Source: Ministeria vibrans ATCC 50519 (Eukaryota; Opisthokonta; Filasterea). Taken from it: 43,932 nucleotides of DNA. The translations under genes and the position numbers were made by a program. Below the pieces are notes generated by a model. That model was not told the origin of the DNA. It made no database searches and saw only the letters and a program-made list of their open reading frames with translations. The stretch covers positions 1 through 43,932 of the forward strand of contig CALSCP010002225.1 of the NCBI GenBank assembly GCA_943704425.1. Reading direction: 5' to 3'. Positions 1-8,126 of this stretch are shown here, piece after piece (the first letter of the stretch is position 1; every line of letters starts with the position of its first letter).

Positions 1-2
1 TT

Positions 3-758
3 GCCCTGGTGCACATGGCCCGACATCGCACGCCACAATCGTTCACGTTGCACGTCCTTCAATTGCCGTTTTGCATTATGATCCTGCAAATCTAGACCGG
101 CAGTAGCACCAGCCCTATCAACAGGCACCTGATTGGTCGCTTCGGCATCCGCGCGCTCCACTCGACGGCTCCGGCCATCACCACCTAAGCGAACGCACAC
201 GCCACTGATTGGCATGGACCCCAATAATGCACACAAGTCCCAACGCATGGCCAGGTCCGCCAAATAACCATTGTTTCCTTCCACATTACGCACCCAAACG
301 CTCAAAACCACCGCGAGCAATCTCATCAGCACGCTCATTCCACTCCACTTCACGCGTCCGAGCGCGATCCGTCACATGTGCCTTACGTGCAAACCCTCCG
401 TCTTGGCGTGAAACTCTTCACGCACCAACAAAACGTCCCGCACTTTAATCCTAACCCCATATGTCGCGCGATCAGTGCTTTTTCGCACAGCTGGGCGAGT
501 ATAGTAGAGCAGAAAGCGTTCTGAAATTTCCAGCGGTGATTGTTGTAGATGTTTTCCTCGTTGCTGCTACTGTTGTGGGTATGGTATGGCTGCGCACGGT
601 CGACACGTAAACGTGTTGATGTCGGCTGTCGCTAATTTTGAAGCGAGCGAGAGCGAGGTCTTTTCATTCATTCCGCAGCGGATGCAGGTTGGAAGCAGGC
701 TGGGCTTAGGTGGTCCCCATGATGAGAGTGTTGCAACAAAGCAGCACCAGCACCTCTC
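3..758 (-). pseudogene. Decayed frame with RNase H-like piece, retroelement-like; runs off the window
   Basis: One minus-strand frame is open over about 750 bases except for a TAG at 567-569 and a TGA at 372-374. The TAG interrupts a glutamine-rich stretch. Around 600-690 the frame carries two CxxC pairs (CIRCG ... CRPC), like a small zinc finger. Between 289 and 417 a shifted frame reads KAHVT ... WNERADEIARGG, which resembles the C-terminal part of RNase H domains in retroelements (histidine, then a NExADxLA block). Coding sense therefore seems to hop between two frames with nonsense codons, as expected of a dying element. No reverse transcriptase motif is visible in the window. Alternatively this could be a host gene with introns I could not resolve. 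The RNase H match is short, so the identification is tentative. Confidence 0.4.
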
Positions 759-1090
759 TCAATTGTAACCTTTTCCGCATTTTGCTCCGGTAGTTTGACG
801 CCTCCAGCGGGGGGGGGAGTATCTATCTGTCTCTAAGTGGCGACGCTTTCGTGGTCTATTCATAATAGTTATGGCGATGTTATAAAATTATCTTTATTTT
901 CTCTTCATAAGAACTCAGTTTGTCTCTATAGCTATGTACATGTACAGGAGCTTGAGCCCCTCACTATGTAATCATTAGATTTTGACCAATTGCAAACGTC
1001 AATGCACTGATTGGACATTAACTATCTAAGCGCGTACACGGAACGTACTGTGTTTTTTTTTTGTTTACATTTAATTCATATAATATTTTT
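759..1090. other. Non-coding spacer, nothing recognised
   Basis: AT-rich downstream part, a G9 run near 808-818, no credible open frame or RNA gene. Confidence 0.4.
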
Positions 1091-1466
1091 TTAATTTGAC
1101 TTCGTGAGCTTATAGAGACCAAAAAGGCAGTAGGCGGCGCAACCGATGGCAAACCCATTGTGGAGGACCTTTCGGACAGAGTCATCACGGCGCACGAGCA
1201 CCACTGGGTTGGACGAGCGCAAGTGCTCCACGGGAATACTGCGGAACTCGGAGCCATCCCAGTCGACCTGCGCATGAGGAGAGATACGGGGATAAATTAT
1301 TAAGTAGGGTGAGGGTTTGCTCCGAGTCACATACCTGATACTTGCACAGAGGGTCCTTGCGCCATTCTAAGTGATATGCAAGCGCACAGACAACGCTGGC
1401 CGCGCCAAAGGGAAGCGTGAAAAACGAAAAAGACACACTCATGTACTTGGAACACACGGGTGACAT
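1091..1466 (-). CDS. Small protein with two hydrophobic segments, unknown function
   Basis: Two exons, 1335-1466 and 1091-1267, joined across a 67-base GT-AG intron (donor GTATGT) with phase kept, give about 102 residues. Hydrophobic stretches lie at the N-terminal side (SFFTLPFGAASVVCALAY) and near the C-terminus (GFAIGCAAYCLFGLY), separated by a polar, charged segment, so a small membrane protein is likely. The ATG chosen at 1466 sits directly after a CAG, so it could instead be an internal acceptor with a further exon upstream. I do not recognise the family. Confidence 0.5.
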
Positions 1467-1759
1467 CTGCGCGCAAACAGGAGTAGAGGGAGACAAATCA
1501 GTACAAGCGGGCCAGCGAGTCGGAAAAAATTAGAATCGATGTAGATCGAATGAAAAGCGCACCACATCAGAGTTTACGTGAGAAAAGACGCAACTATTAT
1601 AATGACTGACAAAACATCACAACAATAATACAGAAACAAGCGTCATCGTCGAAGAAGGGACACTTCGAGTACAAATAACTACATTATAAATCACACAGAA
1701 TAAAAATACAAGACGTATGTACAAACAGAGTGGCTACTGACGGACCGCTCCACACTGCG
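1467..1759. other. AT-rich spacer, nothing recognised
   Basis: AT-rich, with no convincing coding exon. It may hold the 5' end of the small membrane-protein gene. Confidence 0.3.
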
Positions 1760-2025
1760 ATACATTCAGTTAGAAAATGGACTGGCCAAAAGCACCACAA
1801 TACAATCCGTTAGAAAATGAACGGAGCACATAGAGCAATACATTCAGTTTGAAAACAATCAATAACAAGACGTAATGATACATTGAAATGGATTGGTCAA
1901 AAATTAGTATACATACAGTTTGAAAACAGACTGATTAAGAACACCACAAAACAATCAGTTTGGAAGTGGACCAAGTACCGCCGGCGATAGATTCGGTTGG
2001 AAATGGAGGGGTCAAATCAAATGAT
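1760..2025. repeat. Degenerate minisatellite, seven ~38-40 bp units
   Basis: Units begin near 1760, 1800, 1838, 1878, 1909, 1949 and 1987. Each starts with a variant of ATACATTCAGTTTGAAAA and continues with a TGGACTGGTCAAAA-like half. Spacing is 38-40 bases except one 31-base unit that lost part of its core. The array overlaps the last codons of the gene on the minus strand at 2017-2580 and could be its 3' untranslated region or a last intron. Confidence 0.75.
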
Positions 2026-2580
2026 AGCCGTTCTTACCAAGCACAGCAATCCGGACAGGACAGCCGACTTGTGCATTGTGTTGCCGATGCGAATGGTTGC
2101 TGCCGATTCCTTTCCGACACTCTACAGCAGTAGACATTAGCATACAGCATAGACTACATGTGGAGGAGGCCATGGCCTCGACAGCCTTTGCGCATTCGCA
2201 ACAAGCACAAAACGTTTCTTTTTTTTTTTTGAAACACAGGGTGACAATTGGGCCAAGTGGGCGTCTTCACGACACGTACCTCGTCGTCGATTACAATGAG
2301 ACTGACTTGCTCTTTCATTGACGCGTCGAGCTCCTCCCACATTTCATCGCGGTTCGTTCCCTGAAGGTGCTTGAAATGTTTCAAACTGTGCCGACCGACA
2401 CGACAAATGCTTTACCTGTAAGATCACGTACGACTCGATGTCCTCACTATCCACTGACTCCTCGTCACTCTCCGCATTGGAAACAACCTCGTCGTCAACT
2501 GGTGTGCTGGTTGCACTTCAGCAAGTTCAGCAGTGTATTGGATGTTCTTTTATGTCATCTTCGTACTTATCGGCTGACAT
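2017..2580 (-). CDS. Small acidic protein, possibly TFIIIC subunit 6-like
   Basis: Spliced model: 2567-2580, 2416-2515, 2280-2360 and 2017-2121, about 99 residues, with phase kept across three short GT-AG introns. The N-terminus is Asp/Glu/Ser-rich, followed by a strand-like ESYVILQ, a helix rich in charged residues, the block VSLIVIDDE and then ATIRIGN. This order (acidic leader, 'YVxLD', 'GID', 'lxIG') recalls the beta-barrel TFIIIC_sub6 domain of GTF3C6, but similarity is weak and the terminal 'G-YED-LGT' block is not seen. The last exon reads to a TGA inside the minisatellite; it may really end at a GTAAGA donor near 2037 and continue in exons I could not place. Confidence 0.4.
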
Positions 2581-2794
2581 TACTCCTGTGTCTATCTGTC
2601 TAAACTATCTTTCTTCTACAATCTATGCGACCAAGTCAGTCGATTAATTAATTTCTGACTTGTGAGATGATGATTTTTTTTGTGTTATTGTTGATGAGCT
2701 TTGTGAGAGAGACTGAGTCAAAGAGATAATCAGATAATTAATAATAATTAATAATAATAATAAATTTGTTAATCGTCTCCTGTGGGTTCTCGAT

Positions 2795-3076
2795 ATGCAA
2801 GCGTCTCGACTCCTGTTAGGCACCCTTCGCCAGACGCCGTCGGCCTCGCGCGCCGCCGCCCTGCGTCTCCCTCAATCTTCTTTTCGTCGAACACTCTCAA
2901 CCGTTGCTATTCCGCCAGCGCCCCGCTCGAGCCCCGTCACTGCTATCGGCTTCTTTGGCGTCACCAGCGCGTGCATCTACGTCGGCGGCAAATGCTCCAA
3001 GGCGGTCACCGATTTTCTTGAAGAAACCGATTTGTTCATTTATGAGGACGACGACGACGACGACGACGACGATTAG
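2795..3076 (+). CDS. SMDT1: EMRE homologue, essential regulator of the mitochondrial calcium uniporter
   Basis: Single exon, 93 residues. Residues 1-40 are rich in Arg, Ser, Ala and Leu without acids, a typical mitochondrial presequence. A transmembrane helix at about 50-72 (AIGFFGVTSACIYVGG) leads into FLEETDLFIYE and a C-terminal run of nine Asp. Known EMRE ends with the same layout: a helix with 'YVG', 'SK', then 'LLEEHDIFVPE' and poly-Asp. In animals EMRE sits in the inner membrane, opens the MCU pore and uses its acidic tail to contact the MICU gatekeepers. The tail comes from a (GAC)n tract at 3048-3073 that could vary in length. MCU itself is not in this window. Confidence 0.88.
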   Translation: MQASRLLLGTLRQTPSASRAAALRLPQSSFRRTLSTVAIPPAPRSSPVTAIGFFGVTSACIYVGGKCSKAVTDFLEETDLFIYEDDDDDDDDD

Positions 3077-3411
3077 GCTCTCATTGTACCAACCATTACA
3101 CACCTCACGCATTTGTACTTCTTATATGCCCAACTGTGTCCTTCTTGACGATCTTCTTGAGGTTTTTTTTTTCTTTTTCCCTCTCTCCTTTTCTCTTTCC
3201 TCTCCTTCAATCAGCAGATAGAAGAGAAGATGATCACAGTATCACCACTCTCTATCCTGCAATGAGCAATCCGATTCAGTGGCGCGGCGCCAGTAATTCA
3301 CACTCACTGGCATAACTAACATAACAACGACCAAAATCACCAAAATTGAAAAATGAAAATTCCAAATTCATTCGTTTTTTATATCTTTACTCTACCGCGC
3401 ACGTAGTACGT
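3077..3411. other. Spacer between EMRE and DAZAP2-like genes
   Basis: Begins with a T/C-rich stretch (3160-3210) after the EMRE stop, then AT-rich sequence that should contain the promoter of the next gene. No gene seen. Confidence 0.4.
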
Positions 3412-4099
3412 ATGGGAAACGCAGAATCTGTCCCGGTCCAGACGACCATCGTGCCAAAGGCACAAGATCCACTTGTATGACTCTCCCTTGCAATATGACG
3501 AACCAAAAATAAAACCGCTCATCGCTCGCTTTATCCAAGTAGACTGGCCCGTACAGCGAACAGCACCCTCCACCGTACACACCGGTACATTGGTTCACAA
3601 CATCATTGCATCTCCTCACTCAAGTCTTTTCCTTCACTTTCTTCCCTCTGGGAATTTTTCTTGCACTCAAGGACAGACTGCTCAACCGGCTCCAGCACAT
3701 CGATACACGCAACAACAACAGCAGCAGTACCCGCCACAGCAACCTTATGCATCACAACAACAACAGTATGCGCCACAGCAGCACTATGCATCGCAACAAC
3801 AACAGTATCCGCCACAGCAGCAGTATCCGCCCCAGCAGCCGTACCCACCACAACAACCTCAGTATGCTACGCAGCAGTACGCCCCGCAGTACCCACAGCA
3901 GCAGGTAGTAGGCGTGTCTTCTTTTGAGCCTGGCTATCGCGCTGGTGCACCGGGAGCCCGGGCAGGACACGTTCCTCCCCCACCTCCTGGTTGTGCACCG
4001 GTGGCGGCGCAACACGCTGTCGCTGCCGGTGGCACTGCAATCGTTCAGCCTCAACGGGGTTCTTTTTGGACCGGTGGTGGTGATGGAGGTCTTCACTGA
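3412..4099 (+). CDS. DAZAP2-like proline/glutamine-rich adaptor
   Basis: Exons 3412-3474 and 3677-4099 (intron donor GTATGA) give about 161 residues. The C-terminus is the diagnostic part: PGYRAGAPGARAGHVPPPPP followed by GCAPVAAQ and a final GSFWTGGGDGG, matching the end of animal DAZAP2 (glycine-rich block, PPPPPGC, AQLAV, then GNFFMGGSDGGYT). The middle is a Q/P/Y-rich repeat (PPQQ, YASQQ units) coded by CAA/CAG-rich DNA. DAZAP2 is an RNA- and ubiquitin-linked adaptor of signalling and stress granules. The proposed start MGNAES fits an N-myristoylation signal, which animal DAZAP2 does not have. Exon 1 rests only on its donor and phase, so the N-terminus is less certain than the C-terminus. 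Confidence 0.75.
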
Positions 4100-4145
4100 G
4101 AGTGATGCTGTCCACTATACGCAACTTAGACGAACTTCAACGAAC

Positions 4146-4151
4146 AATAAA
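4146..4151 (+). terminator. AATAAA poly(A) signal of the DAZAP2-like gene
   Basis: Canonical hexamer 47 bases after the stop codon, in an AT-rich tail. Confidence 0.55.
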
Positions 4152-4234
4152 AATAAACTGATATTATTGTTATAATGTTATTATTATAATACACATGCTA
4201 TTTTTTGTCCGTAGCGTTTCACTTAGTGTACAGG

Positions 4235-5035
4235 TCAAATGGCATCGTCCTCGTGCAGGATTGACTGCGGAACGCTGCTCGGGGGCTGTGCCAGTGCGTC
4301 TGACGCTGGCAGGGGCGACGTTGAAGGGTTGCGTCGCGTGTCCCGCGCCACCTCCGCAATAATACTCTGCGCAATCTAACGTACAATACCAATAATAATT
4401 GTAACATTAGTATAATTGAGATCAATCACACCAGAATCACACCTCGAGTGCCTTTTGATCTCGCTCTCGACGATCAACCGTCTTGAACAGCCCAACACGC
4501 GACACCTGAGGCTCTACAGGAACAGCAAACGGACATTAGACAACTGGGTGGCATGCCGCATCCGTGCAAAAGAGAGTTACTACCATTGAGCGACGGCTCT
4601 AGCGCCACCATGGCCTGCTCCGTAGTTTGGTCGCGCACGTACACTCCCCACTCGTTGACGCGCCCCAGCGCAAAGCGTTGTCGTCGTTCGCTCTCTTCGC
4701 GGGCGAGACGCGCCTTACGCTCCGCATCAGACTCGGCTGCGTCGTGTCCCGTTCGCCCTTCGTGTACAGCAGACGCATCGTCGTGCTCGCTGTCCGAGTG
4801 GCTCTCCTCAGACTCTAGCTGCCCTTCGCTGTCCCGTCCGCCCTGTCGTGCCGTGCCGTCAATCTCTCGCACGTACTGCTGCCAAAGAGGACTCTGCAGA
4901 AACGTTTGCAAGTGCTTCTCTTCAAGCTTGGCAAACACAACCGCCTAAAATAACAATAAAATGAATAATAATATTATTATTAATAATAATTTTTATTATT
5001 ATTTTTCTTAGTATTAATATTATTATTATTATTTT

Positions 5036-5070
<35 letters not shown>

Positions 5071-5071
5071 A

Positions 5072-5107
<36 letters not shown>

Positions 5108-5126
5108 GTTGTTGTTGTTGTTGTTG

Positions 5127-5157
<31 letters not shown>

Positions 5158-6539
5158 GATAAAAAACACATACACACAAAAAAAAGTTCACCTGAAGTTT
5201 TGCAAAAGTGCTGGGTGGTGGACCATCTTCGGCGCAAATGTTACACTCGATTTCAATGCGGGCTCGATCGGCAGCGCCGACGGGTGCGCGTGCCTGCATG
5301 CTCACGTGGCGCTCATAGATAGCCATGGCATCCTCCTGGTTACGCATCGCTGCTGCCGCCCGCTCCGTTTCCTCCGCCCACGCCGCACTGCCTCCCCCTG
5401 ATCGCGCTTCGTCGCCGTCGTCGTCCTCCTCCTCCTCCTTTTCCTCTAATCGTCTCGTCTCCTCGATGCTCACCCCCACTACCACAAGGTTGTGCACCCA
5501 TGCATCGACGGTGAGCCAGAATTGCAGCTGTGCGCTGCCATATGAACCTCCTGAACGCTCAAGGTGTTCGCGCAAGCAGGCCATTGTGTCGTGGTTCAAT
5601 AAAATGTCCAACAATGTTAGTTGGCCGTGCTCGAGAACCCGCATAATGTGTCCTGCAAACTCACGACTACGTCGAAACGCGGGCCACACGCGCGACTCCA
5701 TTTTGTGCATGAGAAAATCGACAGCCGGATCAAACGCGTCGTGTGGCGGATCGCCATCCTCCTTGCTGATGTTGAGCACCACTTGCTGACGTACGCTCGC
5801 CGGAATCCTCAGCGGCTGCGTTGCTTGCATCGAAATGAACCGTTCGTAGAGCGACAACGCCAGTGACATAGCGTCCTCAATCGCTTCCGCCCGTGCCGCC
5901 GCCAACGCCTCCGCGTCCAGCTCCGCCCCACTAGGCTTGCGCGAGCCAGATAAATACGTGCTCTGGTCTACCACTGTCGCCGCTGTTGCTGTGGCAGGCA
6001 CGTCTCCCAACAGTGCCAAAGGGGGTCGGCGGGCAATGGCTCGGCGATAAGATGCGACTTGCATACAAAACTGAAATGACGCGACAGTTCGCGGCGCGCA
6101 TCGTTCAAGGAACGGCACAAACGCGCTGATGCAAGAGTGGCCACGCATCACGGCCCCCAGCGTGGGCGACAATGCACTCAGGCGGCGAGTGCCACGTACA
6201 GAGGTCCGGAACTCCGCGAGCGCTTTTCGAAACGTTTGCGGCGTGTGTGCAGCCGGATCGCTGTTGCGCATCGATGTCGCCGATGTGCGTCTTGTAGAGG
6301 GTAATGCGGCAGGCCCAGCTGCAGCGGACCGTGTCGCTTGATTCGACGTGCGACTGGCCGTGCGCGTTCCCGTTAGAAGTGAGCCAGACCTTGTGTTTGG
6401 CCTGCTTTGTTGCGGCGGCCGCGACCCTGCCGTCGAATCTACTTTCCCTCCAACTCCTGAAGGGGTGAAACGTCAAACAAAAACAGGCACTGGATCAAGT
6501 ACCTGAAGCAGAACTTGAGGTAGACGGTGGGCGCGACAT
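4235..6539 (-). CDS. AKAP10: AKAP10 (D-AKAP2)-like dual-RGS A-kinase anchoring protein
   Basis: Exons 6503-6539, 5192-6456, 4584-4944, 4443-4513 and 4235-4375 keep phase and give 624 residues (animal AKAP10 is about 660). After a Ser/Thr/Arg-rich leader (1-90) come two RGS domains. The first starts at 'PQTFRKAL' and closes with 'FDPAVDFLMHKMESRVWPAF'. The second starts at 'TLLDILLNHDTMACLREHL' and closes across an exon junction at VFAKLEEKHLQTFLQSPLW. Each has a long insertion before its terminal helices, as in AKAP10. Near the C-terminus, ALEIAQSIIAEVARD is an amphipathic helix in the position of the PKA regulatory-subunit binding helix. The expected role is tethering PKA, perhaps near Rab-bearing membranes. 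The intron at 4945-5191 is filled with AAT/AAC triplets. Confidence 0.8.
4962..5158. repeat. AAT/AAC triplet microsatellite inside an intron
   Basis: Alternating blocks of TTG and TTA triplets on the plus strand (AAC/AAT on the sense strand) fill most of the AKAP10-like intron. The block stays open in the upstream reading frame and would encode a long asparagine run if the intron were kept. Confidence 0.85.
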
Positions 6540-6596
6540 CTTTGCACGCGATGAGAAAAAAATAAACAATAATAATTTATATGAATAAACAAGGCA

Positions 6597-6664
6597 CACA
6601 CGTCACACGCCACACGTCTCACGTCACACGTCTCACGTCACACGTAAACACACACACACACACG
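6597..6664. repeat. CACGT-rich short tandem repeat
   Basis: Imperfect units of CACACGTCTCACGT end in a (CA)n run just upstream of the AKAP10-like start. CACGTG-type cores are common factor-binding sites, but no function can be shown. Confidence 0.6.
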
Positions 6665-6948
6665 AACAATCTATGAAGCAAAACAATTGATCAACTTATT
6701 ATAATCAAATAAATCAATGCTCGTTTGTTTTGTTTTGATAGCCCGTAGGGGTTTGAGTTTTTAGTAGTCACACGCGAACACTTGACATTGCGTAGGGTGT
6801 TTCATTGTTTAATGCTCATTGCTCAATGCTGAATGTTTGGAAAGTAACGAATGTATGAGGGCATGTGTTTTGAGTTCTGAACGAGACTGAATCACACTGT
6901 TGAAGTTGCGAAACTTGCATCGTGTCACAAATTTCAAAATATCTCGAT

Positions 6949-7861
6949 TCATGTACATTTTTCAACAGTATCCCAAAATGTCCTCACTCGGATCTGATCC
7001 AAATGACGTTGACCACGAGGAATCTACAAAAAGAAAGAAAAAAGAATCAAGAACAAATTCATGCCTCTGCGCACACTCACCGAAAGCACTTTGACATTCC
7101 ATTTGGTCACATTAGAATCGGTTACTTGATCATCAAATTTCAAGTGAAACCCACAAGCTACACAACCCGGGGAAAAAAAAAAAAGCTAAAGTGGTCAGAA
7201 AGAGAGAGAGACGGACGCAAAAAAGAAAAACAAACACCACACACACCTTTGGAAAAGATGTCGGTGGGAGATGAATAGGGCCAGCCTTTAAACTGCCAGG
7301 TCTTTCCATCGGTGAAGACAGCAACAACGCGCTTCCAGTCGTCGGGAGTCAGGTGCTCAACAGAGTCAATGACCTGGTACGGCAGTAGCCGCTGGTCTGT
7401 TGTCGTGCGCTGACGGTGCGCAATCGTCACGTTCTGCGGCTTCTTCCCTGCCTCCTCCTTGCGCTTCTGCTCTGCCGGCACGTAAATTAGATCTTGCAGA
7501 AACGCCGACACATTGTAAATGTTGATCATCGACGTGAGCGACGCTGGCACAATGATGATGGGGGTACTCGACACTAAAGCACACAATCACTTCAGATCAG
7601 ATGCAGTTTTTGTTGATGCACCGAAAAAACGTACCCTTCTTCTTAGGCTTGGACGGCGATTTGGACGATGATGTGCGCGACGATGTCTTGCGCGACGACG
7701 ACGACGACGACGACGACGAAGCATGCGTCGACCTATACAAGCACGTTCATCAGCACCAACAAGCCATCACACCACAACCACCAATCAATCAAACAGATAT
7801 CATACCGTGATGCCGAGGACGATGATGATAAGGGGGCTGGTGACGAAGCACTAGACTCGTT
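6949..7861 (-). CDS. CDC73: CDC73/parafibromin C-terminal half (Paf1 complex), 5' part unresolved
   Basis: Exons 7806-7861, 7635-7732, 7247-7573, 7081-7157 and 6949-7023. After a Ser/Lys-rich linker (poly-Ser from a TCG tract) comes the conserved Ras-like domain of Cdc73: TPIIIVPASLTSM, then LPYQVIDSVEHL, DDWKRVVAVFTDGKTWQFKG, GFHLKFDD, VTKWNVKVLS and RHLDQIRVRTFWDTVEK. Cdc73 is the Paf1-complex subunit that binds elongating RNA polymerase II. The N-terminal half of the family is not found: upstream of 7861 lies only 260 bases before the divergent TTI2 gene, with no fitting exon. The model ends early in a TGA one residue after the conserved block; see findings for a possible single-base slip. 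Confidence 0.8.
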
Positions 7862-7918
7862 CTATTTAAAAATGACAAACCTGGTTAGAAACAAACAACA
7901 AAATAATAACAACAACAA

Positions 7919-7920
<2 letters not shown>

Positions 7921-7966
<46 letters not shown>
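7921..7966. repeat. A46 homopolymer
   Basis: 46 uninterrupted A on the plus strand between CDC73 and TTI2, forming an inverted pair with the T tract at 8091-8121. Confidence 0.9.
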
Positions 7967-7968
<2 letters not shown>

Positions 7969-8086
7969 ATAGTAGAAAATGTAGTGGAGCGTTTGGGGCT
8001 GCGGTGCGCGCAGACATTGTATAAACACACGCAGTTGCACGTGGGAGAGGAAGGCAGGCCGCTACTTGTGCTGATTTTTGCAAGCG

Positions 8087-8090
<4 letters not shown>

Positions 8091-8121
<31 letters not shown>
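8091..8121. repeat. T31 homopolymer directly before a start codon
   Basis: 31 uninterrupted T, ending six bases before the TTI2 ATG at 8127. With the A46 tract it flanks about 124 bases of ordinary sequence and likely marks a nucleosome-poor shared promoter for the divergent CDC73 and TTI2 genes. Confidence 0.85.
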
Positions 8122-8122
<1 letters not shown>

Positions 8123-8126
8123 ACAA

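Noticed and set aside
3-758. Reassigned stop codons (TAG as Gln, TGA as sense) in this organism
   Set aside because: EMRE and the docking protein end at TAG, and AKAP10, DAZAP2 and others end at TGA, at positions matching family ends.
586-768. 60-residue plus-strand frame
   Set aside because: It is opposite the decaying minus-strand frame and has no recognisable motif.
1760-2025. CRISPR-like array
   Set aside because: Units diverge throughout with no constant repeat and unique spacers, and the host is a eukaryote.
3379-3619. Two overlapping minus-strand frames opposite the DAZAP2-like gene
   Set aside because: Both are short and unrelated to known proteins. They lie across exon 1 and the intron of the plus-strand gene.
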